Source: Halomonas citrativorans (GTDB lineage: Bacteria; Pseudomonadota; Gammaproteobacteria; Pseudomonadales; Halomonadaceae). From it: a DNA stretch of 64,000 bases. A program made the position numbers and the translations under genes. The stretch covers positions 1-64,000 of the forward strand of contig NZ_FUKM01000007.1 in assembly GCF_900163645.1 (NCBI RefSeq), in the 5' to 3' direction. Positions within the stretch are counted from its first letter, which is position 1. Each line of letters starts with the position of its first letter. Under the pieces are notes generated by a model, which was not told where the DNA came from, ran no database searches, and worked only from the letters and a program-made list of their open reading frames with translations. Below are positions 18,870 through 28,653 of this stretch, piece by piece.

Positions 18870-19258
18870 TGAGCGACGCCGTTCGCTTGGATAAGTGGTT
18901 ATGGGCAGCGCGGTTTTTTAAAACCCGCGCGCTCGCTAAAAAAGCCATTGAAGGTGGCAAGGTGCATTACGACGGTGCGCGTGTCAAAACCAGTAAAAAT
19001 GTTGAGTTGGGGGCGCTTATTCGCGTGCCTCAGGGGTGGGAAATTTACGAGGTCGAGGTAACAGAGCTTTCTGACCAGCGTCGTGGTGCGCCTGAAGCAC
19101 GAAAACTCTATGCAGAGACCGCCGAGAGTACCGAGCGGCGCGCCCGTGAGACCGAAGCTCGCAGGCTTACTAATCAAGCCATGCAGCACCCCCTCAAACG
19201 GCCTGATAAAAAGCAGCGCCGCGATATACAGCGCTTTCAGCGTCAGCCCGGCGAGTAG
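18869..19258 (+). CDS. hslR: Ribosome-associated heat-shock protein Hsp15
   Basis: Binds 50S subunits that carry a stalled nascent chain with tRNA and helps recycle them. 129 residues. The S4 RNA-binding domain covers about 6-65 (VRLDKWLWAARFFKTRALA, GKVHYDGARVK), followed by a basic helical tail (RRARETEARRLTNQAM, KRPDKKQRRDIQ). It lies between yrfG and hslO as in E. coli. Confidence 0.95.
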   Translation: MSDAVRLDKWLWAARFFKTRALAKKAIEGGKVHYDGARVKTSKNVELGALIRVPQGWEIYEVEVTELSDQRRGAPEARKLYAETAESTERRARETEARRLTNQAMQHPLKRPDKKQRRDIQRFQRQPGE

Positions 19259-19351
19259 CTGACGCTTCCTGCCTTGGGCTGTCTTCACGGCCAAGGCAGA
19301 CTAGCCCGCCAAGCGCCCATTTTAAGTACCCTTTTACTGCAGGACCTTGTT

Positions 19352-20227
19352 ATGTCTGATCAAATTCAGCGGTTTATGTTTGACCAAACCAACGTACGTG
19401 GCGAAATCGTAACGCTAGCCACTGCCTACCATGAAGTGCTCACGCGCCACGCGTATCCGCCCGCCGTTAATGAACTGTTGGGTGAGCTGTTGGCCGCTGT
19501 CGCGCTACTAACCGATACCATTAAGTTGGACGGCACCTTAAGCATTGAAGTGCGTGGCCAGGGCGTGTTGTCGCTATTAATGGCGGAGTCCAACCCAGGT
19601 GGTGAGCTCCGTGCGATTGCGCGTGTGGCGGAGGATAGCCACTTGCCCAGCGAGCGGGCAGATTTTCGTGAGTTGGTCGGAGAAGGGCAAATTGTCATTA
19701 CGCTCGACCCGCGTGAAGGCAATCGCTACCAGGGCATTGTCGCGCTGGATCACGAAACGCTCAGTGGCTGTCTGGAAGCCTATTTTGGCAAATCCGAACA
19801 GCTGCCTACTCGCTTGTGGTTAGCGGCAGACGGCGAGCGCGCCGGTGGCTTGCTGCTGCAGCGCCTGCCAGATGCCTCGCAAAATCAGGACGTCGATGCG
19901 TGGGAGCGCAGCGTCGCGTTGGCCGATACGATCAAGCCTGAGGAGCTTTTGGGGTTAGAGCAGCGCGAAGTACTTTATCGCCTTTACCATGAAGAGACGG
20001 TTCGGGTCTTTGATCCTAAAGCGTTGCGCTTTGGCTGTACCTGTTCGCGGGAGCGGATGGCGGGTGGGTTGATCACGTTAGGCGCTGATGAACTGCGCGA
20101 TATTGTGCGTGAACATGGCGCTATTGATACGCAATGCCACTTCTGTCACACGAAATATCACTACACTGCGGCTGATGTTGAGACATTATTGGAGAACCCG
20201 GATGCGCCATCACCGGTTATTCACTGA
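19352..20227 (+). CDS. hslO: Redox-regulated chaperone Hsp33
   Basis: Holdase activated by oxidation plus heat: zinc leaves the C-terminal four-cysteine centre and the linker unfolds to bind clients. 291 residues. The centre is intact, with C229 and C231 (CTC) and C262 and C265 (CHFC). The N-terminal part contains typical [16 protein letters not shown] at 19352 gives the family N-terminus ([11 protein letters not shown]); the frame stays open upstream to 19274. The 93-base gap after hslR contains no obvious terminator. pckA follows after a terminator. Confidence 0.96.
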   Translation: MSDQIQRFMFDQTNVRGEIVTLATAYHEVLTRHAYPPAVNELLGELLAAVALLTDTIKLDGTLSIEVRGQGVLSLLMAESNPGGELRAIARVAEDSHLPSERADFRELVGEGQIVITLDPREGNRYQGIVALDHETLSGCLEAYFGKSEQLPTRLWLAADGERAGGLLLQRLPDASQNQDVDAWERSVALADTIKPEELLGLEQREVLYRLYHEETVRVFDPKALRFGCTCSRERMAGGLITLGADELRDIVREHGAIDTQCHFCHTKYHYTAADVETLLENPDAPSPVIH

Positions 20228-20357
20228 TTATGTAGTCGTTTATCAAGGTGCTGATTAACAGGTTCCTCTCGTAAGGGGCAGCAGTTACAGCGCTTGTAGC
20301 GATTCCAACCTAAAAACATTTGAAAACTCACTGCGCTGCAACAAGGAATGTTGTGTA

Positions 20358-20379
20358 TTTGTAGTAGTTTAACTACAAA
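20358..20379. other. Perfect inverted repeat upstream of pckA
   Basis: TTTGTAGT and ACTACAAA flank a 6-base centre. It is too AT-rich for a strong terminator and lies just before the terminator stem at 20391. It could be a protein binding site or an RNA stem in the hslO 3' region. The rest of the 20228-20538 gap holds no gene that I can support. Confidence 0.5.
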
Positions 20380-20390
20380 ATGTTTGGTCA

Positions 20391-20418
20391 AAGCCCCCGT
20401 TCCCCGGGGGCTTTCTTT
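20391..20418 (+). terminator. Terminator between hslO and pckA
   Basis: 9-bp stem AAGCCCCCG / CGGGGGCTT with loop TTCCC, followed by TCTTTTT. Confidence 0.9.
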
Positions 20419-20538
20419 TTGTAATAATGCGCCTGACTTCAGCACCCCCAGCACAATGTATGTTGTTGGGGCGACCTTTTTTGGTGGCGTTAATGACGCC
20501 CGGTAACGAGAAAATGGCCGCAAGGCCCAGGAATCGAA

Positions 20539-22095
20539 ATGACCACGACTCAAGCTGCTCCCCAAGCCCATGTGAATCTTAGCAGCGCCGAATTAATCGA
20601 GCGCGCCGTGGCCCGTGGTGAAGGCCGCTTGTCGGCGGATGGCGCCTTGGCCGTCAATACTGGCGTACGGACGGGGCGTTCGCCAGCTGACCGCTTCATT
20701 GTCGATGAGCCGTCGACGCGTGACAGTATTGATTGGGGCAGCGTCAACCGCCCGTTTGATGCCGTTAAATTCGATGCCCTATGGACGCGGGTTGAAGAGT
20801 ATCTAAGCCGTCGTGAGTATTTTGTATCTGAGCTGCACGTGGGTAGTGATTCCACCCACTATCTGCCGGTTCGCGCAACCACTGAAACGGCTTGGCAGAA
20901 TCTTTTCGGCCGCACCATGTTTGTACGTCCGAGCTCTTACAACCCAGCGGGTAAAGATGAGTGGGTCATTCTCAACGCGGCAAACTTTGAGTGCGAGCCG
21001 AGCCGTGATGGCACCAACTCTGACGGTTGTGTGATTATCAATTTCGCCGAGAAAAAAGTGCTGATCGCCGGTATGCGTTACGCAGGCGAAATGAAAAAAG
21101 CCATGTTCTCGGTACAGAACTTCCTGCTGCCAGCGTCGGACGTGCTGCCTATGCACTGCTCGGCCAACGTGGGTGAAGATGGCGAAACCTGCCTGTTCTT
21201 CGGTCTTTCCGGTACGGGTAAAACCACGCTTTCCGCTGACCCGGCACGTTACCTGATCGGTGATGACGAGCACGCTTGGGGCGACGGTATCGTCTTCAAC
21301 ATGGAAGGTGGTTGCTACGCCAAATGTATCGACCTTTCCGAGAAAAACGAGCCGGTTATTTGGAACGCGATTAAGTTCGGCACGGTGCTTGAAAACGTGG
21401 TGCTTAATGACCGTCATGAGCCGGACTACGCCGACGACAGCCTAACCCAGAACTCGCGTGCCGCGTATCCGCTTGAGCATATTGAAAAGCGCGTTCTGGA
21501 AAATCTGGCGGGCGAGCCTAACGCCATCGTCTTTTTGACCTGCGACATGTCGGGTGTGCTGCCGCCGGTGTCCGTTCTTTCTAAAGAAGCTGCGGCGTAC
21601 CATTTCCTTTCCGGTTACACCGCTAAGGTTGGCTCTACCGAAATGGGCTCTTCAGAAGGCCTGGCCGCTACGTTCTCTACCTGCTTTGGTGCACCGTTCT
21701 TCCCACGCCCGGCGCGTGAATACGCTGATCTTCTGATCAAGCGTGTTGATAAGAAAGACGCTCAGGTTTACCTGGTCAATACCGGTTGGACGGGCGGCGC
21801 GTTTGGGGAGGGCGGTTCACGCTTCTCTATCCCAACGACGCGCGCCATCATCAGTGCGATTCAGTCAGGCGTGTTGCGCGATGTAGAAACTCGACATATC
21901 GAAGGCTTGAACCTTGACGTGCCTGTCGCTGTGCCAGGCGTTGACGCCAGCCTACTTGACCCGCGCGAGACTTGGCAAGACCGCGCTGCCTACGATCAGC
22001 ACCTGAAAGAGCTAGCGACTAAATTCGTGGATAACTTCAAGAAGTTTGAAGGGGTGAGCGAAGCGATCCTCAAGGCAGGCCCGCAGTTGGGTTGA
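20539..22095 (+). CDS. pckA: Phosphoenolpyruvate carboxykinase (ATP)
   Basis: Gluconeogenic enzyme turning oxaloacetate and ATP into phosphoenolpyruvate, CO2 and ADP. 518 residues, slightly shorter than the E. coli protein. P-loop GLSGTGKTT is at 222-230 (Lys228), the metal-binding kinase-2 region [11 protein letters not shown] at about 240, and GRSPADRF near the N-terminus binds substrate. ATG at 20539 with GGAA upstream. It sits downstream of hslO as in enterobacteria but is separated by a terminator, so it has its own promoter. Strong preference for GC-ending codons suggests high expression. Confidence 0.97.
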   Translation: MTTTQAAPQAHVNLSSAELIERAVARGEGRLSADGALAVNTGVRTGRSPADRFIVDEPSTRDSIDWGSVNRPFDAVKFDALWTRVEEYLSRREYFVSELHVGSDSTHYLPVRATTETAWQNLFGRTMFVRPSSYNPAGKDEWVILNAANFECEPSRDGTNSDGCVIINFAEKKVLIAGMRYAGEMKKAMFSVQNFLLPASDVLPMHCSANVGEDGETCLFFGLSGTGKTTLSADPARYLIGDDEHAWGDGIVFNMEGGCYAKCIDLSEKNEPVIWNAIKFGTVLENVVLNDRHEPDYADDSLTQNSRAAYPLEHIEKRVLENLAGEPNAIVFLTCDMSGVLPPVSVLSKEAAAYHFLSGYTAKVGSTEMGSSEGLAATFSTCFGAPFFPRPAREYADLLIKRVDKKDAQVYLVNTGWTGGAFGEGGSRFSIPTTRAIISAIQSGVLRDVETRHIEGLNLDVPVAVPGVDASLLDPRETWQDRAAYDQHLKELATKFVDNFKKFEGVSEAILKAGPQLG

Positions 22096-22124
22096 TATTG
22101 AGTAGGGTGCAAAGCACGTCTTCC

Positions 22125-22155
22125 AGAAAGCCGCCTCACTTTGAGGCGGCTTTCT
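22125..22155 (+). terminator. Terminator after pckA
   Basis: Very strong 14-bp stem AGAAAGCCGCCTCA with a 3-base loop (CTT) and its perfect complement. The T tract is inside the stem end (CTTTCT). Confidence 0.9.
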
Positions 22156-22723
22156 GCTATCCGCGTCGATGAACGACGGGTAATGAGCAAGCCTTTGCTG
22201 AACAATGCTTGAATACTGCAACTGTGTTATCGGTATCGCTGTACATTGGGTACTCATTAGTATGTGTTGTTGACATAAGTTTAATCATGATTAAGGTTAA
22301 GTGTGCCGTTGATGGTCTCTAGAGGTAATAACGTAAAGAGAAATACCGCGCAGGGAGATAGCGTACGGCGGTAATTGCCTCTATGGGTTTTTAAACGACA
22401 GTGTTCTATCCGTTCGATATAACGTATTAGCGAGAACTGTAAAAATCCTTCAGTGGATTTTTTTAAACGTAGTTTTTCAAAGACCACTGATTAAAAAAAT
22501 GCTTAGAAGCAAGGAATAAACGAGACTTACAGAGAATAAATGAGTATTCCGAGCTGATGTTTAACGCAGTAGTATCAGGCGCAGCCACGCTATCAACGGT
22601 AGCTAATGCGCTCAACCGTTCTGGCACGACGATCATGCTTCAGTATAAGAAGCAGCGCTGGTAAATGGCTTCCATGATAACTGTCCAGAGCTGAATGAAA
22701 TATGCCATTGAAGAGGCAAGCGA
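22156..22723. other. 568-base region without a supportable gene
   Basis: AT-richer than its neighbours. No frame here looks like a known protein. One plus-strand frame, about 22494-22664, is open for 56 codons. It reads as INEYSELMFNAVVSGAATL and then TVANALNRSGTTIMLQYKK, with only an internal ATG and no ribosome site; it may be a gene remnant. A 14-bp palindrome lies at 22281. The glutaminase promoter must be in this stretch but is not clear. Confidence 0.5.
22281..22294. promoter_or_regulatory. 14-bp perfect palindrome upstream of glutaminase
   Basis: TTAATCATGATTAA is self-complementary over its full length. TTGACA lies 7 bases before it, so it would overlap a spacer if that is a -35 box. 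It could be an operator for a dimeric regulator; the regulator is unknown. Confidence 0.4.
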
Positions 22724-23677
22724 ATGGGGCTATCTACTGGAATGAAAACGGATATCGAAAGCGCGTTAAAGGCAGGCATGGAGGCGGGGCGAGCAGCGCA
22801 TGGAGGTAAGAACGCTGATTATATCCCCTATCTAGCCTCTGTTGATCCTGAGCTGTTTTCACTTGCCATCATAACGGCAGATGGCCAAGTCTATACCGAA
22901 GGGGATTGCGACTACGCGTTTGCAATTGAGTCGATCTCAAAAGTATTTACGTTGGCGATGGTCATGGAGAATATCGGCCCTGACGCTGTTCGCGATAAAA
23001 TTGGAGATAGCCCAACGGGACTGCCCTTCAATTCCATCATCGCACTGGAGTTAAATAACGACAAGCCTCTCTCTCCGCTTGTCAATGCCGGCGCTATAGC
23101 GACGGTAAGCCTTGTGCCAGGGGAGAGTGCAGACGAATGCTTTGAGGCTATTCTCCAGTGCCAGCGTGAATTTGCGGGACGAGATCTTGCCATGAGCGCC
23201 GAGATTAATGCATCCGAGCAGTCTACCAACGCCCATAATCGGGCTATCGCATGGCTGCTTGAAAGCGCTGGTGCGTGTTATAGCGACCCGGTACGCACTG
23301 TCGATGTCTATACACGGCAATGCTCTACCCTGATTAATTGCAAGGATCTTGCCACGATGGGAGCAACGCTTGTTGCAGGTGGTATTAATCCGTTAACCAA
23401 GCGACAGGTCATGGATGCGCGTTATGTCCATTATATATTGGCTGAAATGATGATGGAGGGACTTTACACGGCTTCTGGAGACTGGGCTTATGAGGTAGGC
23501 TTGCCCGCGAAGAGTGGTGTTGGTGGGGGTATTCTCGCTGTCATGCCGGGGCAGCTTGCGATAGCTGCTTTTTCTCCTCGCTTGGATGAGGCTGGCAATA
23601 GCATTCGTGGTCAGGCCGCCGTCAAGGCTGCTGCGGCATCGCTGGGTCTCAATCTCTTCAAGGCTCCTTGCCAGTAA
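22724..23677 (+). CDS. glsA: Glutaminase A
   Basis: Serine-dependent hydrolase converting glutamine to glutamate and ammonia, related in fold to beta-lactamases. 317 residues, close to the usual 308. The SxxK active pair is Ser70-Lys73 (AIESISKVF); other conserved parts are PLVNAGAI, TNAHNRAIAWLL and AKSGVGGGILAV. ATG at 22724 has AGAGG upstream; a second ATG lies six codons later. It stands alone. In halophiles glutamate is a major osmolyte, which may matter here (inference). Confidence 0.93.
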   Translation: MGLSTGMKTDIESALKAGMEAGRAAHGGKNADYIPYLASVDPELFSLAIITADGQVYTEGDCDYAFAIESISKVFTLAMVMENIGPDAVRDKIGDSPTGLPFNSIIALELNNDKPLSPLVNAGAIATVSLVPGESADECFEAILQCQREFAGRDLAMSAEINASEQSTNAHNRAIAWLLESAGACYSDPVRTVDVYTRQCSTLINCKDLATMGATLVAGGINPLTKRQVMDARYVHYILAEMMMEGLYTASGDWAYEVGLPAKSGVGGGILAVMPGQLAIAAFSPRLDEAGNSIRGQAAVKAAAASLGLNLFKAPCQ

Positions 23678-23848
23678 ATGCCTTGAAGAAAGAAGGTGAC
23701 TGTTCATGGCAATTAAGGGGGCGGCCACGACCTGAACGATCTTTTATCCCCATTGCTATAAAGGGAGCCTTGTGCAGATAAAGCGGTAGTAGGCTGATTG
23801 TGATACCTTGTCAGCACTAAAAAATGCTGCATGAGTTAGTTGCAATTT

Positions 23849-26191
23849 ATGGATGTCAATCAGCGAATTATTTCCCGCTTAGCCGGCGAGCTAGGCGTGC
23901 GTACCCAGCAAGTAGCGGCCACGGTAGAGCTGTTGGATGGCGGTGCCACCGTGCCGTTTATTGCCCGTTACCGTAAAGAAATTACCGGGGCATTAGATGA
24001 TACCCAACTGCGTCAGTTGGATGAGCGGTTGCGCTACCTGCGTGAGCTTGAAGAGCGCCGTGTCGCCGTTCTGGCAGCCATTGATGAGCAGGGTAAGCTG
24101 GATGCATCGCTCAAGGCGAGCATTGACGCGGCAGAAACCAAGCAACGCCTTGAAGATCTCTATTTACCCTTTAAGAAAAAACGCCGTACCAAGGCACAAA
24201 TTGCCCGTGAAGCGGGGCTTGAGCCGTTGGCGGATGCGCTGTTAGCGAACCCCGCGCTTGATCCTGAAACAGAAGCAGCCGGTTACCTGTGCCCGGCAGA
24301 GGGTGATGTTCCCGCCATTGAAGATGCCAAAGCGGCGCTAGACGGCGCTAAGCAAATCCTGATGGAGCGTTTTGCCGAAGACCCAGAACTGATTGGGCGA
24401 CTGCGCGAGCGGCTCTGGCAGGAAGGCGAGCTTAGCGCCCGGATGTTGGATGGCAAGGAGCAGGAAGGCGCTAAATTCGCGGACTACTTCGAGCACGATG
24501 AAAAGCTTGCCAAAGTGCCTTCACACCGTGCGCTTGCCATGTTCCGTGGCCGTAATGAAGGCGTGCTGAGCCTCGCTATTCGCCTGCCCGGTGAAGATGA
24601 TGCCCCTATTCATCCCGCTCAGGTGGCAATTGCCAAACAAGTCGGTATTAGCGATGAGGGCCGCGCTGCTGATAAATGGTTGGGCGAGGTGGTCCGTTGG
24701 ACGTGGCGTGTAAAACTCTACACAGCGCTTGAAACCGAGCTGCTTGGGCGTTTGCGCGAGCAGGCTGAGCAAACCGCCATTGAGGTGTTTGCCGCCAATC
24801 TGAAAGATCTGCTGTTGGCCGCGCCCGCTGGGCAAAAAATCACCCTGGCGCTTGATCCTGGTTTGCGTACCGGCTGTAAGGTGGCGGTCATTGATGCAAC
24901 CGGGCAGTTTATTGATCAGGCCACCATTTACCCGCATGCGCCACAAAACCGTTGGGATGAGTCGCTCAACGTGTTGGCTAAGCTCGTTAAGCAGCATGGC
25001 GTTCAACTGGTTGCTGTTGGGAATGGTACCGCCAGCCGTGAAACCGACAAGCTGGCAGGGGAGCTACTGAAAGCACTGGCGCCCGAGTATCGGGTCAGTA
25101 AAGTGATGGTGTCGGAAGCTGGAGCGTCTGTTTACTCCGCTTCGGAATACGCTTCTCGTGAATTGCCGGATCTTGATGTCACCATACGCGGTGCGGTGTC
25201 GATTGCTCGTCGCTTGCAGGACCCGCTGGCTGAGCTGGTTAAAATTGAGCCCAAGTCGATTGGCGTAGGCCAGTATCAGCATGATGTTTCTCAGGTGCAG
25301 CTATCGCGTAGCCTGGAGGCTGTCATTGAAGATTGTGTTAACGCCGTGGGGGTTGACCTTAACACGGCGTCCAGCGCCTTGCTCTCTCGGGTGGCAGGCC
25401 TAAGCGCAGCGATAGCTGAGAATATCGTGGCCCAGCGCAATAGCCTTGGTGCGTTTAAAAGTCGTAAAGCACTGCTGGATGTTAGCCGCTTGGGCCCCAA
25501 AACCTTTGAGCAGTGCGCCGGCTTTTTGCGCATCAGCAATGCGGGTAACCCGTTGGATGCAAGCGCCGTTCACCCGGAAGCCTATACCCTGGTCGAGCGC
25601 ATCGCCAAACAGAGTGGCCGTGATGTTAAGGGCTTGATTGGCGATAGCGCTGCGCTGAAAGCGTTAAAGCCCGCTGATTTTGCCGATGAGCGCTTTGGTG
25701 TGCCCACGGTCAGCGACATTCTGAGCGAGCTTGATAAGCCGGGTCGTGACCCACGGCCTGAATTTAAAGCTGCGGAATTCCGTGAGGGCGTAGAAACGCT
25801 CAAGGATCTGAAGCTGGGCATGGTGCTGGAGGGTACCGTGACGAACGTAACGCCCTTTGGTGCGTTTGTAGATATTGGCGTCCATCAGGATGGCCTGGTG
25901 CATATTTCCGCACTGTCTGATCGCTTTATTGACGACCCGCGCAGCGTGGTTAAAGCGGGTGATATTGTGTCGGTAAAAGTGATGAGCGTGGATATTGCCC
26001 GTAAGCGGGTGGGGCTTTCCATGCGCCTGAATGATGAGCCGGAGAGTGAGCAAGAGCGCGCGTCATCAGCCGTTAATAAAGGGTCGCAAAAATCACCACG
26101 TAGCCAACGACCTGCCAGTAAGAACGCGGAAACTTCGGCGCCAATGGGGGCGCTGGGGGCGGCATTGCTGAAAGCCAAGCAGGGCAAGTAG
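23849..26191 (+). CDS. tex: RNA-binding S1 protein Tex
   Basis: 780 residues in the Tex order: N-terminal helical region (about 1-320), YqgF RNase-H-like domain (about 325-450, beginning LALDPGLRTGCKVAVID), helix-hairpin-helix region (about 490-560, VGVDLNTASSALLSRVAG), and S1 domain (about 650-720, GTVTNVTPFGAFVDIGVHQ). A basic tail follows. Tex binds nucleic acids and interacts with transcription; its exact role is unsettled. Start set at ATG 23849; a TTG three codons upstream is possible, and neither has a strong ribosome site. Confidence 0.95.
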   Translation: MDVNQRIISRLAGELGVRTQQVAATVELLDGGATVPFIARYRKEITGALDDTQLRQLDERLRYLRELEERRVAVLAAIDEQGKLDASLKASIDAAETKQRLEDLYLPFKKKRRTKAQIAREAGLEPLADALLANPALDPETEAAGYLCPAEGDVPAIEDAKAALDGAKQILMERFAEDPELIGRLRERLWQEGELSARMLDGKEQEGAKFADYFEHDEKLAKVPSHRALAMFRGRNEGVLSLAIRLPGEDDAPIHPAQVAIAKQVGISDEGRAADKWLGEVVRWTWRVKLYTALETELLGRLREQAEQTAIEVFAANLKDLLLAAPAGQKITLALDPGLRTGCKVAVIDATGQFIDQATIYPHAPQNRWDESLNVLAKLVKQHGVQLVAVGNGTASRETDKLAGELLKALAPEYRVSKVMVSEAGASVYSASEYASRELPDLDVTIRGAVSIARRLQDPLAELVKIEPKSIGVGQYQHDVSQVQLSRSLEAVIEDCVNAVGVDLNTASSALLSRVAGLSAAIAENIVAQRNSLGAFKSRKALLDVSRLGPKTFEQCAGFLRISNAGNPLDASAVHPEAYTLVERIAKQSGRDVKGLIGDSAALKALKPADFADERFGVPTVSDILSELDKPGRDPRPEFKAAEFREGVETLKDLKLGMVLEGTVTNVTPFGAFVDIGVHQDGLVHISALSDRFIDDPRSVVKAGDIVSVKVMSVDIARKRVGLSMRLNDEPESEQERASSAVNKGSQKSPRSQRPASKNAETSAPMGALGAALLKAKQGK

Positions 26192-26233
26192 ACGCATACG
26201 TTGAGTGCTAACGTAACTTGAAGGCTTGCGTGG

Positions 26234-26278
26234 CTTGAAAATACGTGTCTTGAAAATACATGTCTTGAAAATATTAGG
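26234..26278. repeat. 15-bp tandem repeat between tex and gshA
   Basis: CTTGAAAATACGTGT at 26234, CTTGAAAATACATGT at 26249 and a decayed copy CTTGAAAATATTAGG at 26264. A further diverged CTTGAAGG element lies just upstream. Function unknown; CTTGAA also resembles a sigma-32 -35 box, but no matching -10 boxes follow. Confidence 0.85.
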
Positions 26279-26384
26279 GTTGCCGCCATATCCTGCCTTT
26301 TATTATTGATGGATATGCTGGCGATGCCACCTGATTTCACCATGGCTCGTCCAAAATGGGCCTTACTGACAAGGAGTGTTCACC

Positions 26385-28025
26385 TTGCCTGAACCACTCA
26401 CTGTGCCATCTTCGTTGACCTCTCAGGTTGAGCGCTTGTTGCCCAGCGCGCGCTTGGGCCGCATGGGTCGCTTACGCCGCGGGCTGGAAAAAGAAGGACT
26501 GCGGGTTGATGCAAACGGCCATATTGCGCAAACCCCGCACCCAAGAGCTTTGGGTTCCAAGCTAACGCACCCGCATATCACCACTGATTATTCAGAAGCG
26601 TTGATTGAATACATTACCCCGGTGTATTCGCAGCCACGTGAAGCCTTGGCCTTTTTATCGGATCTGCACACCTTTACCTATCAGCACCTTGACCAGGAGT
26701 GGGTCTGGCCGGGGAGTATGCCGTCACGGCTTTCAGGTAATGCCAGCGTGCCCATTGCGGATTACGGCTCTTCCAACGTCGGCACCATGAAGCACGTCTA
26801 CCGTAAAGGGCTGGACGTACGCTATGGGCGGATCATGCAGGCAATTGCTGGCGTACACTACAACGTCTCGTTACCTGATGATATGTGGCACGCGCTGCGC
26901 GAGCTGGAAGGTGCGAATAATATCCCGTTTAACGACTATCGTTCGACGCGCTATTTTGGCCTTATCCGTAATTTTCGACGTCATAGCTGGCTGCTGCTTT
27001 ATCTGTTTGGCGCTTCGCCTGCGGTAGATAAAAGCTTTTTGCCTAACGGCAATGTGCCTGAAAAGTTGAAGCCACTCAACGACGATACGTTTTATGCACC
27101 GTTCGCTACAACGCTGCGTATGTCGGATTTAGGCTATCAAAACAAGGTCCAGGCTCAGCTTAAAATTTGTTTTAACTCGCTATCCAATTATGTGAACACG
27201 TTGCGCCATGCGATTTCAACGCCATGGCCGGATTATGAAAAACTCGGCGTTAATGTAGAGGGTAACTGGCAGCAGTTGAATGCCAATATTCTCCAGATAG
27301 AGAACGAGTACTACAGCGATATTCGTCCCAAGCGCGTCGCCAAGCATAACGAAACGCCTAGCCAGGCGCTTGAAGCGCGCGGTGTTGAGTATATTGAAGT
27401 GCGCTGTTTGGACCTGAACCCCTTTGACCCGCTGGGTGTCACCGAGACACAGATGCGCTTTGTAGACACCTTCCTGATGTGGTGTTTACTCAGCGATAGC
27501 CCGTGGATTTCTGATGATGAGTGCGACCGCCTGGACGACAACCGTCGTTGGGTGGTGGAGCGCGGCCGTGACCCAGAGTTAACGCTGATTCGTAATGGCC
27601 AGACCACCTCGGTTAGTGAGTGGGGCGAGCAGATTTTTGCAGAATTGCACGAAGTCGCCCGCCTGCTGGATGCTGTGGAAGACGATGCGCCTCACGCGGC
27701 AGCACTCAAGGAGCTGGCCCCGCGTTTGCGAGATCCTTCGCTGACGCCCTCGGCTCAGCTGTTGGCGCTTATGAAAGAGGGTAATGGTTCGTTAAGTGAT
27801 ACGCTGCTTGGGCTGGCCAAGGAGCAGAGCGAAAAGCTTAAAAATACACCCATGCAACGCTCACGCGAAGCCTTGCTTGACCAGTTGATTGAGACCTCGC
27901 ATCAGCAGCAGAAAGATATAGAAGCGGCAGACCAGGAGAGTTTTGCTGACTTCCTCGATACGTACTTTACCAAAGCGCGTGAATCGCGCGCGTTGTCTGC
28001 GTTACTACTTGAGGAGAGGCAATGA
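26385..28025 (+). CDS. gshA: Glutamate-cysteine ligase
   Basis: First, rate-limiting step of glutathione synthesis: ATP-dependent joining of glutamate and cysteine. About 546 residues of the gammaproteobacterial GshA type. RRGLEKEGLRV near residue 30 and TDYSEALIEYITP are nucleotide/substrate regions; also GVHYNVSLPD, NSLSNYVNTLR and EVRCLDLNPFDP. Start placed at TTG 26385, 8 bases after AAGGAG; an in-frame GTG at 26376 overlaps that site. The gene overlaps dsbB by four bases, linking glutathione synthesis with disulfide formation. Confidence 0.93.
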   Translation: MPEPLTVPSSLTSQVERLLPSARLGRMGRLRRGLEKEGLRVDANGHIAQTPHPRALGSKLTHPHITTDYSEALIEYITPVYSQPREALAFLSDLHTFTYQHLDQEWVWPGSMPSRLSGNASVPIADYGSSNVGTMKHVYRKGLDVRYGRIMQAIAGVHYNVSLPDDMWHALRELEGANNIPFNDYRSTRYFGLIRNFRRHSWLLLYLFGASPAVDKSFLPNGNVPEKLKPLNDDTFYAPFATTLRMSDLGYQNKVQAQLKICFNSLSNYVNTLRHAISTPWPDYEKLGVNVEGNWQQLNANILQIENEYYSDIRPKRVAKHNETPSQALEARGVEYIEVRCLDLNPFDPLGVTETQMRFVDTFLMWCLLSDSPWISDDECDRLDDNRRWVVERGRDPELTLIRNGQTTSVSEWGEQIFAELHEVARLLDAVEDDAPHAAALKELAPRLRDPSLTPSAQLLALMKEGNGSLSDTLLGLAKEQSEKLKNTPMQRSREALLDQLIETSHQQQKDIEAADQESFADFLDTYFTKARESRALSALLLEERQ

Positions 28026-28522
28026 AGCCCACAGCACTTCGCCCCGTGGCCCTTGCAGGCTTGGCATTTTGTGTCTTGATGATGGCCGTCGCGCTGGGCC
28101 TTGAGCATATTATGGGTCTTGAACCCTGCCCGCTGTGCATTTTTCAGCGCGTAGCGGTCATTGCTGCAGGCGTGATCTTTGCGGTTGCGGCTATCCACAA
28201 CCCAAGCGGCTGTGTGGGAAAAGGCATTTACGGCGTGTTGGGGTTGATAGCGGTATCCGCCGGAGCGTTTATTGCAGGTCGTCATGTGTGGCTGCAAACC
28301 CTCCCGGCCGACGAGGTACCGTCCTGTGGCCCAGGCCTTGGCTACATGATGGATATCTTGCCCATGCAGGATGTCGTTGCCATGGTGTTGACCGGCTCGG
28401 GTGAGTGCGCCGAGATTGATTTTACGTTCATGGGAGCTTCTCTGCCTGCCTGGACATTCCTCGGCTTTGTTATCCTGGCGCTTGTACCTCTGCGGATATT
28501 GTGGCTAGCTATCAAGCGGTAG
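28022..28522 (+). CDS. dsbB: Disulfide bond formation protein B
   Basis: Inner-membrane quinone reductase that re-oxidises DsbA. 166 residues with four membrane helices. The first periplasmic pair is C36-PL-C39 (EPCPLCIFQR) and the second C102 and C129. The CPLC pair with FQR after it fits DsbB rather than DsbI. It overlaps gshA (ATGA). No dsbA is visible in the window; a DsbG-type partner lies at 0.9 kb. Confidence 0.94.
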   Translation: MKPTALRPVALAGLAFCVLMMAVALGLEHIMGLEPCPLCIFQRVAVIAAGVIFAVAAIHNPSGCVGKGIYGVLGLIAVSAGAFIAGRHVWLQTLPADEVPSCGPGLGYMMDILPMQDVVAMVLTGSGECAEIDFTFMGASLPAWTFLGFVILALVPLRILWLAIKR

Positions 28523-28534
28523 ATGGCTGTTTGT

Positions 28535-28558
28535 GCGGCCAGCGTTTTGGCTGGCCGC
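28535..28558 (+). terminator. Hairpin after dsbB
   Basis: Perfect 9-bp stem GCGGCCAGC / GCTGGCCGC with loop GTTTTG, 12 bases after the stop. There is no T-run, so it may stabilise the transcript end or act with Rho. Confidence 0.5.
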
Positions 28559-28653
28559 GAGTATCAAGGAAACGGCCCCTAATAGAATTGACAGAGAAAG
28601 GTGGAAAAGCGAGCCTTACTCGGTTGTAGGTGGCTATTAGCAAGGAGAAGCCC

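Noticed and set aside
20803-21417. 204-codon open frame antisense to pckA
   Set aside because: Shadow of a strongly biased coding gene; composition is not protein-like and no start signal is present. The same holds for the long antisense frame in tex (24521-25006).
22281-22487. 68-codon minus-strand frame in the gap before glutaminase
   Set aside because: No recognisable motif, no ribosome site and an odd residue mix.
28588-28593. Complete promoter for rsd built on TTGACA
   Set aside because: The -35 match is perfect but no acceptable -10 box lies 16-18 bases downstream, so only the hexamer is mentioned in the gene entry.
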